Below are positions 31,171 to 39,604 of a DNA stretch of 46,957 nucleotides, in pieces. The notes beneath the pieces were generated by a model. It worked only from the letters and a program-made list of their open reading frames with translations, had not been told where the DNA came from and did no database searches. Every line of letters starts with the position of its first letter. Within the stretch, counting starts at the first letter, position 1. The position numbers were made by a program, and so were the translations under genes. The stretch is taken from assembly GCF_003851045.1 (NCBI RefSeq), contig NZ_BFBX01000130.1, positions 593 to 47,549 on the forward strand, written 5' to 3'. Source of the stretch: Paenibacillus sp. 598K. Its GTDB lineage: Bacteria > Bacillota > Bacilli > Paenibacillales > Paenibacillaceae.

Positions 31171-32406
31171 ATGGAGGAACAGATGGACATCACGGATCAT
31201 TTTACGGATATTCGCTTTCGAGCGTACATACAGGAGCGCTACTGCGGCGGTGGGGAGCGGATCACGCGGTCAGATGTCATGGCGATCGTCGAGCTGGACG
31301 TCAGCAGCCAGCAGTTGGACAGCCTCGCAGGGATCGAGCATTTTACGGCGCTGGTGACGCTGAATTGCCGGGCCAATCGGTTGACAGAGCTGCATACGGA
31401 GCGGCTGCCGCAGCTGCGACGACTGGACTGCTCCTATAATCGTCTGCGCGAGCTGGATCTGCAGCACAACTCGGGGCTGGTCGAGCTAGATTGCAATGAA
31501 AATGAGTTGACGCGGCTGGAGCTGAGCGCCAATCTGAAGCTAACGTCGCTGGCTTGCGGCTTCAACCGGCTGCGTCGGCTCGACCTGACTGCCAATCGCA
31601 AGCTGCGCGAGCTGGACTGCTGCTGGAATCTGCTGTCGGAGCTTAATTTGTCGCACAACACATCGTTGCAGCAATTGAACTGCGGCTATAACAGCTTGTT
31701 CGCTCTGGAGCTGACCCGTCAGACAGAGCTGCTGGATCTGGATTGCGGGCATTGCTATCTGATCGAGCTGGACTTAACAGCCTGTGGACGGCTAGAGTCG
31801 CTTCGCTGCAATCATAATCATCTTAGCCGTCTGGACCTGTCAGGCAATCCATCGCTGCAGCGGCTCCGCTGCTTCAACAACCATCTAACGGAGCTGGATG
31901 TGAGCGGCTCGCCCGAGCTGGTCGAGCTCTACGCCTCTCAGAACAAGCTGACCGCTATCGATACGAGTCCGCTCCAGCGGCTCGACCGTCTGGATATCGC
32001 CGACAACTTGATTACGCAGCCCTCGCTTGAGCTGGAGGGGGTTGGTATGTTCGACTATGACGCGTCATTGCTTAACTATACGGCAACGCTGGACTGGAAG
32101 GGCGCGCAGCTTGATATGACGGTGTATGTGTCGGACGTTGCCGCGCTCGAGCGGCTCGCGCCGATCCTGACTGCGAGCTGGGCGCGTCTGAGCGAGCTTC
32201 ATGCAGCGGCGCTGGAGCGGATTGCCGAGGCGCATCCGGACGAGGATGTGGCCGAGCTGACATTGGGCGAGCTGATCTGCGAAGCTGACGGTACGATGCG
32301 GCTAGGCTTTGATGCCGGCGAGTCGCCTGCGGGACATCTGGTCATCTATGCAGCATTCGATCCGTCGGGAGAGATTGTCGGCGAGCTTGTCTATGAGACC
32401 TATTAA
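31171..32406 (+). CDS. Cytoplasmic leucine-rich repeat protein with cysteine ladder
   Basis: This 411-residue protein has no signal peptide. The ATG at 31171 has AAGGAGG upstream. About eleven 21-residue repeats run from about residue 45 to 275. Their pattern is LxCxxNxLxxLDLxxNxxLxx (for example LDCSYNRLREL, LDCNENELTRL, LRCFNNHLTEL). Nine carry Cys at the same position, which would stack into a cysteine ladder. The last 125 residues (from TATLDWKGAQLDM) resemble the DUF2262 family. Function is unknown; such repeats usually bind proteins. Confidence 0.8.
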   Translation: MEEQMDITDHFTDIRFRAYIQERYCGGGERITRSDVMAIVELDVSSQQLDSLAGIEHFTALVTLNCRANRLTELHTERLPQLRRLDCSYNRLRELDLQHNSGLVELDCNENELTRLELSANLKLTSLACGFNRLRRLDLTANRKLRELDCCWNLLSELNLSHNTSLQQLNCGYNSLFALELTRQTELLDLDCGHCYLIELDLTACGRLESLRCNHNHLSRLDLSGNPSLQRLRCFNNHLTELDVSGSPELVELYASQNKLTAIDTSPLQRLDRLDIADNLITQPSLELEGVGMFDYDASLLNYTATLDWKGAQLDMTVYVSDVAALERLAPILTASWARLSELHAAALERIAEAHPDEDVAELTLGELICEADGTMRLGFDAGESPAGHLVIYAAFDPSGEIVGELVYETY

Positions 32407-32505
32407 CCGGGGACACGAAGCCTGCGCATACACATGATACTAGCGCAACAGCCGCAACGTCTGGTAAAATAACCGCAACTAGAGAGGAAATGCGAGGCGA
32501 AACAA

Positions 32506-33591
32506 TTGACGAAGCTGACGGATTATATAACGGACGAGCAGTTGCTGGCGGGGATGCGTCGGGTAGGAGCAGCCATCGAGAAGATTTCATGGCTGGATGA
32601 GCTGGCGGATGAATTGATCGCGATCTTGTACGGGGAAGGGCCGCCGGCTTACTGGAGTTTTTGCAAAACGAAGCGCGATGCAGTGGAGGAGGCGCTGGGA
32701 GAGGATGCGGATTGTTACCTGGCGTATGTATTTGAGCGGGCGTTTCCAAAATTGCTGGCGATCTATGAAGATCGCGGGTATCCGATGCAGGTGCTGGCGG
32801 ATACGCTGGCGGATTTTGATGTGCGCGCCGCCAATCATCGGGGCCTTACCGGACGTGCCGGCATGGACGACTACAACTGGACGGCGCTTCATATGACGGC
32901 GTCGATCTTTACGCTGGGCCGCCTCCAATACATATTTTACAAGAACGCAAGCTATGGGGGCCGCATCTATCGGCATCGGCAGACCGGGGAGCTGTTCGTC
33001 GTCGCGGAGGAGGGGCTGGCCGTCGACGACGCGGGCTTCCGCGTCATCGAAGGCGAAGCCTTCAGAACCACTCTGATCGAGGCGAATGGCGTCATCGAGG
33101 CCCATCCGATCGACAATGGCAATGTACTCCGCGAACGGACGACGTTCGACGCGAGCGAATACGAATGCGTGCTCCGTGACGGCGACCCTGTCATCGATAT
33201 CCATATCCCGGCATCAGGCAAGCTGGATATGGAGTCATGCTATGCATCCTTGAAGGAGGCTTGGGCGTTCGGGAAGCGTTACTTCCCTGAGCGGGACTAT
33301 CGCGGCTTCATCTGTATGAGCTGGCTGCTCGGCGATGAGATCGCCGAGTCGCTGTCTCCCGATTCCAACCTGACCCGATTCGGGCGTCTGTTCACGCGTT
33401 GTGCCAGTTATGGCAACGAACACCCGCTGATCTATCCTTGGATCTTCGGCATGGACAAAAGACGCGAAGCGTACCGAGAGCATGAAGCGAAGACCTCGAT
33501 ACAGCGCGGCGCCCGTCGCCTGCTCGACGAGGGGCGATGGTACCGGGACCGCGGCGGGGTTATCCTGCCGGATCAGCTGGGCTTGTCCTGA
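32506..33591 (+). CDS. GNAT-like acyltransferase domain protein (NAT_N/GNAT_C type)
   Basis: This 361-residue protein starts at a TTG with GAGG 8 bases upstream. It resembles a two-part family annotated as acyltransferase domain-containing, with an N-terminal helical domain (about 1-150) and a C-terminal GNAT-like half (about 160-350). I recognise WTALHMTASIFTLGRLQYIF in the first part. The second part has IDIHIPASGKLDMESCYASL and FICMSWLLGDEIAE. No classical acetyl-CoA loop could be pointed to with certainty. Substrate unknown. Confidence 0.65.
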   Translation: MTKLTDYITDEQLLAGMRRVGAAIEKISWLDELADELIAILYGEGPPAYWSFCKTKRDAVEEALGEDADCYLAYVFERAFPKLLAIYEDRGYPMQVLADTLADFDVRAANHRGLTGRAGMDDYNWTALHMTASIFTLGRLQYIFYKNASYGGRIYRHRQTGELFVVAEEGLAVDDAGFRVIEGEAFRTTLIEANGVIEAHPIDNGNVLRERTTFDASEYECVLRDGDPVIDIHIPASGKLDMESCYASLKEAWAFGKRYFPERDYRGFICMSWLLGDEIAESLSPDSNLTRFGRLFTRCASYGNEHPLIYPWIFGMDKRREAYREHEAKTSIQRGARRLLDEGRWYRDRGGVILPDQLGLS

Positions 33592-33701
33592 GCATGCTGA
33601 GAGAGTGAAGGCAAGCGCCTGGTCAAGCGAGTCGGTAACCAGTCGAGCGAGTCTTCAGTAGCATCAGCGCCCGGTCGAGCCCGCCTTCAGTGGCATTGGC
33701 A

Positions 33702-34613
33702 TTAGCGCCCAGCGGACCAAGCTTCCTCGGTAGTATCGGCCACGACCGCTATGCCGGCTCTGCTGCCGGAAGCGGCGGCGAAGATGAGCTGGGAGGGCAT
33801 GACGTACGAGGCGTCACCGGCAGCATAGACGCCAGTCGCGGTCGTGCGGCCCATCTCATCGACGACGAGGCCGCCCTGCTCGTTGCGCTCGCAGCCGAGT
33901 GCATCCTGCAGCTCGAGCTGCGGCGTCTGAGCGGGGGACAGGAAGCCGCCGCTGCGGGCGATCCGGCTGCCGTCGGCGAACACGACCGCCTCCAGCCGTC
34001 CGTCCCGCCCTTCGAAGGCGGCGATCGGCGTATCGATGACGCGGATGTCGCGAGCTGCGAGATCGCGACGCTCCTCCTCCGACAGCGTGCCGCGCCCATG
34101 CGTGCACAGGACGAGATCGCGACTCCAGTTCATCAGCAGCTTGGCCTTGTGATACAGGTCGCCATACTCCGAGACGGCTACGAGCGGTTGATCCCGCAGC
34201 TCCCAGCCGTCGCAGAACGGGCAGTTGAACAGACTGCTGCCGTAGTAGTCGCGCGCCCCGGCTATATCGGGCAGCGTCTCTGCCAGGCCGGTGGCGATGA
34301 TGACTCTGCGAGCGAGCAGCGCAGCCCCGGCTTGCAGCCGGATCTCGAAGCCGTCAGCGACTCGCGCGATGGCTGTGACAGCATCGGACTGATGCGAGAC
34401 GGAAGGGTAGCGCAACACTTCCTCATAGGCGATGCGGCGGAACTCCGCCGGCTCGATGCCGTCGCGGGTCAGGAAGCCGTGCGAGGCGTGGGTTACGGCA
34501 TTGCGCGGCTTGCCGCTGTCGACCAGCACGGTTTTTTTCCTCGCCCGGCCGAGGACCAGAGCGGCATTCAGGCCTGCCGGGCCGCCGCCAACGATGGCGC
34601 AATCGTAGATCAT
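33702..34613 (-). CDS. FAD-dependent thioredoxin-reductase-like oxidoreductase (CPFC)
   Basis: This 303-residue two-domain flavoprotein has the FAD-binding motif GGGPAGLNAALVLGRA at the N-terminus and a C-terminal FAD motif TGVYAAGDAS. The redox pair is CPFC (FNCPFCDGWE, near residue 133) instead of the CATC of thioredoxin reductase. The NADPH motif GxGxxA is not clearly present: the corresponding stretch reads VAVSEYGDLYHKA. That points to a disulfide oxidase or a related FAD enzyme rather than a true reductase. A palindromic operator candidate lies upstream at 34655-34678. Confidence 0.85.
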   Translation of the reverse strand: MIYDCAIVGGGPAGLNAALVLGRARKKTVLVDSGKPRNAVTHASHGFLTRDGIEPAEFRRIAYEEVLRYPSVSHQSDAVTAIARVADGFEIRLQAGAALLARRVIIATGLAETLPDIAGARDYYGSSLFNCPFCDGWELRDQPLVAVSEYGDLYHKAKLLMNWSRDLVLCTHGRGTLSEEERRDLAARDIRVIDTPIAAFEGRDGRLEAVVFADGSRIARSGGFLSPAQTPQLELQDALGCERNEQGGLVVDEMGRTTATGVYAAGDASYVMPSQLIFAAASGSRAGIAVVADTTEEAWSAGR

Positions 34614-34654
34614 AAGAGTAACCTCCAGTTGTTATGGATTTCGCAGATCACTAT

Positions 34655-34678
34655 AGTCCCTTATACCAATAAAGGACT
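34655..34678 (-). promoter_or_regulatory. 24-bp palindromic operator upstream of the flavoprotein gene
   Basis: AGTCCCTTAT (34655-34664) and ATAAAGGACT (34669-34678) are inverted arms matching at 9 of 10 positions around ACCA. A TATAGT -10-like box of the minus strand (complement of 34650-34655) touches its left edge. The binding protein is unknown and no regulator gene is adjacent. Confidence 0.5.
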
Positions 34679-34804
34679 TCGCGTGTCTATGATATATTCA
34701 TTAGCTGCTACTGTCAAGCACAGCGTTGATTTCTCTTTACCGGACGATTGGTTGTACGCCATAATAAGGATGGATTTGCAGTTAGACAGAGAGGGGTTTA
34801 AATT

Positions 34805-36028
34805 ATTCTGAATCCATTTTTAAGACGTTATGGGCTTTTGCTGTTATCCTTCGTGCTGTTAGCAGGGGCTATGGCAGCGGCGGTTTTGCCCAAGCTGAAC
34901 GACATCGTTGGCTCAGAGCGCTGGTATGTGCCGATAGACGAGAAAATTGGCCTTTTGTTGGAGCCGGGCGATTATAGTCTTTATTACGAAGCTGAACGTT
35001 CGGACAACAGCCTGAATCGTGCGCTGCCGCTAAGCGATTCCTTTAGCACGGATACAGGAGATCGCGTCTCTGATGTCGGCGTGAAGCTGGACGTATGGTT
35101 TGACGACCGGGAGGTGCGCGTCTACCGGGATTCTTCGATGAGTTATTCGGTTAACGAGCGAGCAGGCTACTCGCTGTTACAGTTCCGGGCCTCGGAGGCC
35201 GGCACGTACTACTTGGAGTTAACGATCGAAGAAGGCCGCGAAGGATTGGAGACGGGCATTTATGTAATCGGCAAGGACTGGACGGGCGCATTCTTCAGCA
35301 TCGTGAAGCGGATCGGCGGGTTGCTCCTGTTGCTCCTGCCGTTATTCATCTGGGGCTTGGTGCGGGCTATCCGAGGAGTGGACGGCCAGAGCGCTCCGCA
35401 TCATGCAGGCCACGCACAGTGGTCAGGCTACGCCCAGCCTGTGCCGAGACCAGCAGCTTACCGAGAGGGGATGGATCATGTGGCATTGAATGAACTGACG
35501 CAGACGATCATTGTGGCTGCAAGGGCCGCTTTTATGGAGCTGTTCGCGAGCGGCGAGCGATTCTATTATTGTACGCTGTTCACGACCGGCGAAGGACATG
35601 CCCCCTACATCTCTGCCTGGTCGCATGAGGCGCTGGCAAGGGAAGCGACGAGACTAGCGGAGGCGGGCAAGGGAGAGGCCGAGAGCTTGGCCGAGGAGAT
35701 TAAGTGGTCCTATGCCGACTCGCCGTATTATGCCTTCGCCGAGGCCCGGATGGCGGACGTCGAGGCGCGTTATGCGCAGCGTCCGCTGCTGCATGAGCTG
35801 GACGAGACAAAGGCCGAGGCCGAGCTGCAGCTGCGGCTGCAGGCGATGGAGCTGGCGATGCGGCAGCTCGATGCGGAGGGATTGTTCAGGCGCAATCAAC
35901 CTCGCAGCGAAGTGGTTGTGCTGGTGGAGATCATGCCGCCCGATCCGATCAACACCGAGATCGCCAAGCGGCTCAACGATCCGGCGTGGCCTGCTATGCA
36001 GATGTGGCTTAAGGAAGCGGCCGAGTAA
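34805..36028 (+). CDS. Membrane protein with C-terminal DUF4303 domain, non-canonical start
   Basis: This protein has about 407 residues if initiated at the ATT at 34805. An in-frame stop lies at 34799-34801 and no ATG or GTG occurs before long hydrophobic text. GAGGGG (34791-34796) is 8 bases before this ATT, and the sequence read from it (LNPFLRRYGLLLLSFVLLAG) is a good signal-anchor. CTG at 34808 or TTG at 34838 are alternatives. An extracytoplasmic beta-like region (about 35-165) is followed by a second membrane segment (IGGLLLLLLPLFIWG). A cytoplasmic domain (about 225-407) looks like DUF4303 (ERFYYCTLFTTGEG). Function unknown. Confidence 0.7.
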   Translation: MLNPFLRRYGLLLLSFVLLAGAMAAAVLPKLNDIVGSERWYVPIDEKIGLLLEPGDYSLYYEAERSDNSLNRALPLSDSFSTDTGDRVSDVGVKLDVWFDDREVRVYRDSSMSYSVNERAGYSLLQFRASEAGTYYLELTIEEGREGLETGIYVIGKDWTGAFFSIVKRIGGLLLLLLPLFIWGLVRAIRGVDGQSAPHHAGHAQWSGYAQPVPRPAAYREGMDHVALNELTQTIIVAARAAFMELFASGERFYYCTLFTTGEGHAPYISAWSHEALAREATRLAEAGKGEAESLAEEIKWSYADSPYYAFAEARMADVEARYAQRPLLHELDETKAEAELQLRLQAMELAMRQLDAEGLFRRNQPRSEVVVLVEIMPPDPINTEIAKRLNDPAWPAMQMWLKEAAE

Positions 36029-36170
36029 GGGAGACGGAGCAGGGGCGTGCGGAACAGATTGTTTGGCCTCTGTTGCGCTGTGGACCATGAGCACCAGGGT
36101 CCGCTTAGTCTGTGAGCTCTCGTGGCCAGAGTCCTCGTCCAGTGATGAGCGCCGGAAGGGAGTGGTGACG

Positions 36171-36608
36171 ATGGACAACGGAATATCGCTAGTCTTCGTC
36201 TATGGGACGCTGCTGAGCGGCGAGTGCAATCATCGGCCGTATCTGGCAGCCAGCAAGCGGGTCGGCGGCCCAGCCCGGCTGGCAGCGCAGCTATGGGACA
36301 CAGGGCACAGTTACCCTGCGGTCGTGATGGATGCCAGCATCCGGGATGCTGCCCGTTTTGTGCGGGGGGAGCTGTACCGCGTGACACGGCAGACGCTGAC
36401 GCGGCTGGACGAGCTCGAGGACTACTATGGACCGGGAGCGATCAATGAGTACGAACGCATCGAAGCCGAGGTCGAAGTCGAAGTCGAGGGCGAGGCGACT
36501 GGCGCTCGGCATCGAGCCTGGGTGTACGTCTACGTATCGCCGCCGCCCCAAGGGCAGCGGATCGACAGCGGCGATTGGCGGAGCTATCGGTCGGAGGGGT
36601 ACAACTGA
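36171..36608 (+). CDS. Gamma-glutamylcyclotransferase-like (AIG2/YtfP) protein
   Basis: This 145-residue protein of the GGCT/AIG2 fold starts at the ATG at 36171, with GGAAGGGAG upstream. The substrate loop VFVYGTLLSGECNH is at the N-terminus, and the family catalytic Glu lies in RGELYRV. LDELEDYYGPG is also typical. A short run of Glu-Val repeats (VEVEVEGEATG, about residues 100-110) is an unusual insertion. The substrate is not known for most bacterial members. Confidence 0.85.
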   Translation: MDNGISLVFVYGTLLSGECNHRPYLAASKRVGGPARLAAQLWDTGHSYPAVVMDASIRDAARFVRGELYRVTRQTLTRLDELEDYYGPGAINEYERIEAEVEVEVEGEATGARHRAWVYVYVSPPPQGQRIDSGDWRSYRSEGYN

Positions 36609-36906
36609 AGAACTAGTAGATTGGCTTCCTAATTAACGTGCTTACTCACGATTTAACTCAAACAAAGGTCGGATAGTGATAAAGGCAAAAGTACATTTAT
36701 TTTCGGCGAAACGAAGTGGAAACAAGTAAATAAATGCAAATGCGCACTTAAATGAGGCTGGATTGGCCTGAAGGTGTGCCTTTTCCAAAAAACAACTGCA
36801 CATTTGCATTAAAATCCCGATTACACGGGCTTTGGAGCATAAATAGAGGTAGTATTGCAGTTAAGCAATGTCAGCGACCGTACCGTGAATGAATGGATGA
36901 GCGCTG
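36609..36906. other. AT-rich intergenic element with inverted repeats, no gene
   Basis: These 298 bases are clearly more AT-rich than the neighbours. AATGCAAATG (36733-36742) and CATTTGCATT (36801-36810) are perfect 10-bp inverted arms, and a variant AAAGTACATTTATT lies at 36687-36700. There is no start codon with a Shine-Dalgarno and no long frame. It could be an interspersed repeat or a small RNA. Confidence 0.5.
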
Positions 36907-37557
36907 TCATCCTTCGCGTACACGGTCTGAATATGCCAACGCTTCTTCGGTAATCTGCCGGATATCGATCGGGGCGCGAGCGCCTTCGCGGACGAGGTCG
37001 GGGAGGATCTGCTCGAGGAAATACGTGACGCAATGCAGACGGACGCCCTTGATCTTCACCAGCGCCTGGCGGTACATGATGACGAATTCCTTTTCGGTAT
37101 TGCCGCGCTGTAACTCGGCGAACGCCTCGTACACCTGATCCATCTTGTCGGCGACCTCGAGGATCAGCCCCTCGATCGAGCCGTCCTTGCCCTCGCGGAG
37201 CTGTCTGCGGAAGATCGTTTGCAGCTCGGCAGGGATATTCTCGTCGATGAAATGATCGACCATGCCTTCCTCGACCTGCTGGAGCAGCGACCGCAGCTCG
37301 GCCGAATAGTGCTTGACCGGCGTCTTGATATCGCCGATGAAAATCTCGCCATAGTCGTGGCTGCTCGTAATCTCATAGAGCTTTTTCCAGTTGATGGCGG
37401 CACCTTGCATCTCCTCGATATCGGCGAGCGTCTTGGCGTACTGGACGACTTTCCAGGAATGGGCGGAGACGCTATGCTCCTCGAACTTGAACTTGCCGGG
37501 GCAGCGAATGATGCGCTCCAGATCGTTGAGCGATCTGAAATACGTATGAAGTCCCAT
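36907..37557 (-). CDS. HD-domain nucleotidase (YfbR-like)
   Basis: This 216-residue HD hydrolase carries H-x-x-x-S-W at EEHSVSAHSWKV, the HD pair SSHDYGEIFIGDI (residues about 66-78) and a distal Asp in EVADKMDQ. These are metal ligands of the YfbR/YfdR 5'-deoxynucleotidase group. It probably dephosphorylates deoxynucleoside monophosphates in the cytoplasm. The gene stands alone; 190 bp separate it from the divergent hydrolase. Confidence 0.85.
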   Translation of the reverse strand: MGLHTYFRSLNDLERIIRCPGKFKFEEHSVSAHSWKVVQYAKTLADIEEMQGAAINWKKLYEITSSHDYGEIFIGDIKTPVKHYSAELRSLLQQVEEGMVDHFIDENIPAELQTIFRRQLREGKDGSIEGLILEVADKMDQVYEAFAELQRGNTEKEFVIMYRQALVKIKGVRLHCVTYFLEQILPDLVREGARAPIDIRQITEEALAYSDRVREG

Positions 37558-37750
37558 CGGGCTTACCTTCCTTTGCTAGGGTGTGTCTTTGCATCATACC
37601 TTTGCACTGTTCGGGCTGCGTCAACGAAACGTAAAGCGGATGTAAGGCGTGCGCCTTAATGTAAACTTAAGGCTTGAAAGCCACGTCTTTGCTTGTGCTT
37701 AGTCTCGCAATACTAGATAATAATGTAAGTAGAGAGGAGCGGCAGGAGAG

Positions 37751-38605
37751 ATGAGGGAACAGCAAGAGCATACATATGGCACAAGCGGCTATGCGAAATT
37801 GCCCGATGGGCGAAAGCTTCATTACATGACGAAGGGCTCGGGCAACCCGACGGTCGTCTTCGAGTCGGGCATGGGCGCGTCCCGCTCGGCATGGGGACTG
37901 GTACAGCCGGCTATCGCCGAGCAGGTGCGGGCGGTCGTCTATGACCGGGCAGGCTTCGGTCGCAGCGATCGGGATGCGGCGCCGCGCACACTGGCGCGGC
38001 TGGCAGAGGATCTGGGCGGGCTGCTGACGGCGCTCGGCCCCGGCCCCTATATCCTCGTCGGGCATAGCTGGGGCGGGGTGGTCGTGCGGAAGGCTGCGGC
38101 GGCCGATCCGGAGCGTATACGGGGACTGGTGCTGGTCGATCCGTCGGATGAGCATTGCGACATGTACTTCCAGCGTTCGACGAGGCTCTACTTCGGGATG
38201 TCGCGCCCGCTCTACCCTCTGCTGGCTCGCACCGGCCTGTACAAGCGGATGGGTAGCGGACCGGGCAGCGTGCAGCCGGCCGATATCGTCGCCGAGCATC
38301 ACGCCGAGGACTTCACGGTAGAGGCTGCGCGTACGACGGCTGCCGAGATGAAGGCGTTCCTGGACGACCTGGAGCGGCTGCGCACCGAGCCGCCCGATCT
38401 CCGCGGTCTGAGGGCGACGATCATCTCGGGGGCGCGGATCGAGGGGGCGGAGCGCAAGCTCCGACCGGCGATCATGGCTGCGCACCGTCAGTCGGCCGAG
38501 GCGATGGGCGGACATGTGGTGGAGGCCCATCGCTCGGGGCATATGGTGAACTTCGACGAGCCGGAGCTGATCGTGGCGGAGATTCTCAGGCTGCTGGAAG
38601 CGTAG
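37751..38605 (+). CDS. Alpha/beta hydrolase
   Basis: This 284-residue hydrolase has the nucleophile elbow GHSWGG (about residue 104), an oxyanion region near FESGMGASRSAWG, an acid residue candidate in VLVDPSDEH, and the catalytic His in RSGHMVNFDEP near the C-terminus. There is no signal peptide. GGAGAG is directly before the ATG. The next gene starts 14 bp later, so the two may be co-transcribed. The substrate is unknown. Confidence 0.88.
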   Translation: MREQQEHTYGTSGYAKLPDGRKLHYMTKGSGNPTVVFESGMGASRSAWGLVQPAIAEQVRAVVYDRAGFGRSDRDAAPRTLARLAEDLGGLLTALGPGPYILVGHSWGGVVVRKAAAADPERIRGLVLVDPSDEHCDMYFQRSTRLYFGMSRPLYPLLARTGLYKRMGSGPGSVQPADIVAEHHAEDFTVEAARTTAAEMKAFLDDLERLRTEPPDLRGLRATIISGARIEGAERKLRPAIMAAHRQSAEAMGGHVVEAHRSGHMVNFDEPELIVAEILRLLEA

Positions 38606-38619
38606 ATGTGGAGGTAATG

Positions 38620-39441
38620 ATGAATAAAATCAACGAGACGATCCAGAGGGCCAAAGTATTGGCCTGCGAGATCATTCGTCCGGCGGGCGAGATGGCGAAG
38701 GCGAGGTTCGACCGGATCGCCGAGGCGACGATGAAGGGCGAGCATGGCGACCTCGTCACCGAGGTGGATCGGATGGCGGAGGAGCTGATGCTGCCGCGCA
38801 TCCGCGAGGCTTTCCCGGAGCATCAGATCCACAGCGAAGAGGCTGGGGTGCTCGGCGAGGCAGGAGACTGGCTGTGGATGATCGATCCGCTCGATGGCAC
38901 CAACAATTATGCGATCGGGCTCAGTGTGTTCGCCGTGTCGATCACGGTGCTGTACCGCAGAGAGCCGGTCATCGGCGTCGTCTACGAGCCGATGACGGAT
39001 CGGCTGTTCGTCTCCGTCAGAGGCGAGGGCGCGACGTGCAACGGCATCGCGATGGCGACGCGCAGCATGCCGCAGCTGAAGCGCGGCAATATCGGCTGGA
39101 TCCAGGGACATGTGGTGCCGAAGGGCGATCTGCGCGCCAGAGGGCTGCGCCATCAGCTTGAGGACAATTACAAGCGCGTCCTGGCGCTATGGGCGCCGAC
39201 GCTGCTCTGGTGCATGCTGGCCAAGGGCGACATCCAGGGCATCGTGCTCTACAACTCCGAGGGCGACGATCTGTACTCGGGGCTGCTTATGGTGCAGGAG
39301 GCCGGGGGCGCGGTCATCGACTTCGAGGGACGGCCAGTCGCCGGCATGCGAGAGGAGCCGTATCTGATCGCCTGCCATCCGGAGCATCAGGAAGAGCTGC
39401 TGGACGTTGTCCGCCAAGGGATGGGCTTGTCCCTGCTTTAG
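38620..39441 (+). CDS. Inositol monophosphatase family protein
   Basis: This 273-residue Mg2+-dependent phosphatase has metal-site motifs GDLVTEVDRMAEE (residues about 42-54), HSEEAG (about 73-78) and the signature DPLDGTNN. The C-terminal GDDLYSGLLMVQEAGG replaces the usual WDxAAG motif, with an Asp still present. The ATG at 38620 follows GGAGGT by 4 bases. Upstream GTG and ATG are too close to it. The substrate may be inositol phosphate, fructose-1,6-bisphosphate or PAP; the modified last motif makes the specificity open. Confidence 0.87.
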   Translation: MNKINETIQRAKVLACEIIRPAGEMAKARFDRIAEATMKGEHGDLVTEVDRMAEELMLPRIREAFPEHQIHSEEAGVLGEAGDWLWMIDPLDGTNNYAIGLSVFAVSITVLYRREPVIGVVYEPMTDRLFVSVRGEGATCNGIAMATRSMPQLKRGNIGWIQGHVVPKGDLRARGLRHQLEDNYKRVLALWAPTLLWCMLAKGDIQGIVLYNSEGDDLYSGLLMVQEAGGAVIDFEGRPVAGMREEPYLIACHPEHQEELLDVVRQGMGLSLL

Positions 39442-39604
39442 CAGGCAGCTTGCCTTCATGTGTTCATCAGGAGCGCAGTCATACGGCCAGGCGTCGCGAG
39501 CGGCTCGGCGCCGCAGCGGCTATGCGGGCAGCGGGATGGCATTCCGAGCAGCCTTGGCGGCTCTCCGCTAACCGTCCTGCCGCGCCCTTTGTCTTCATCC
39601 CTGC

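Noticed and set aside
33592..33701. Short imprecise repeats (CTTCAGTAGCAT, CTTCAGTGGCAT, AGCGCCCGGTCGAGC-like) between the acyltransferase and flavoenzyme genes.
   Set aside because: The copies are few and irregular, with no hairpin or T-tract strong enough to name; probably a decayed intergenic repeat.
39442..39604. Possible small gene in the gap after the inositol-monophosphatase-type gene.
   Set aside because: No start with a Shine-Dalgarno and no hydrophobic or domain pattern. I see nothing supportable in these 163 bases.
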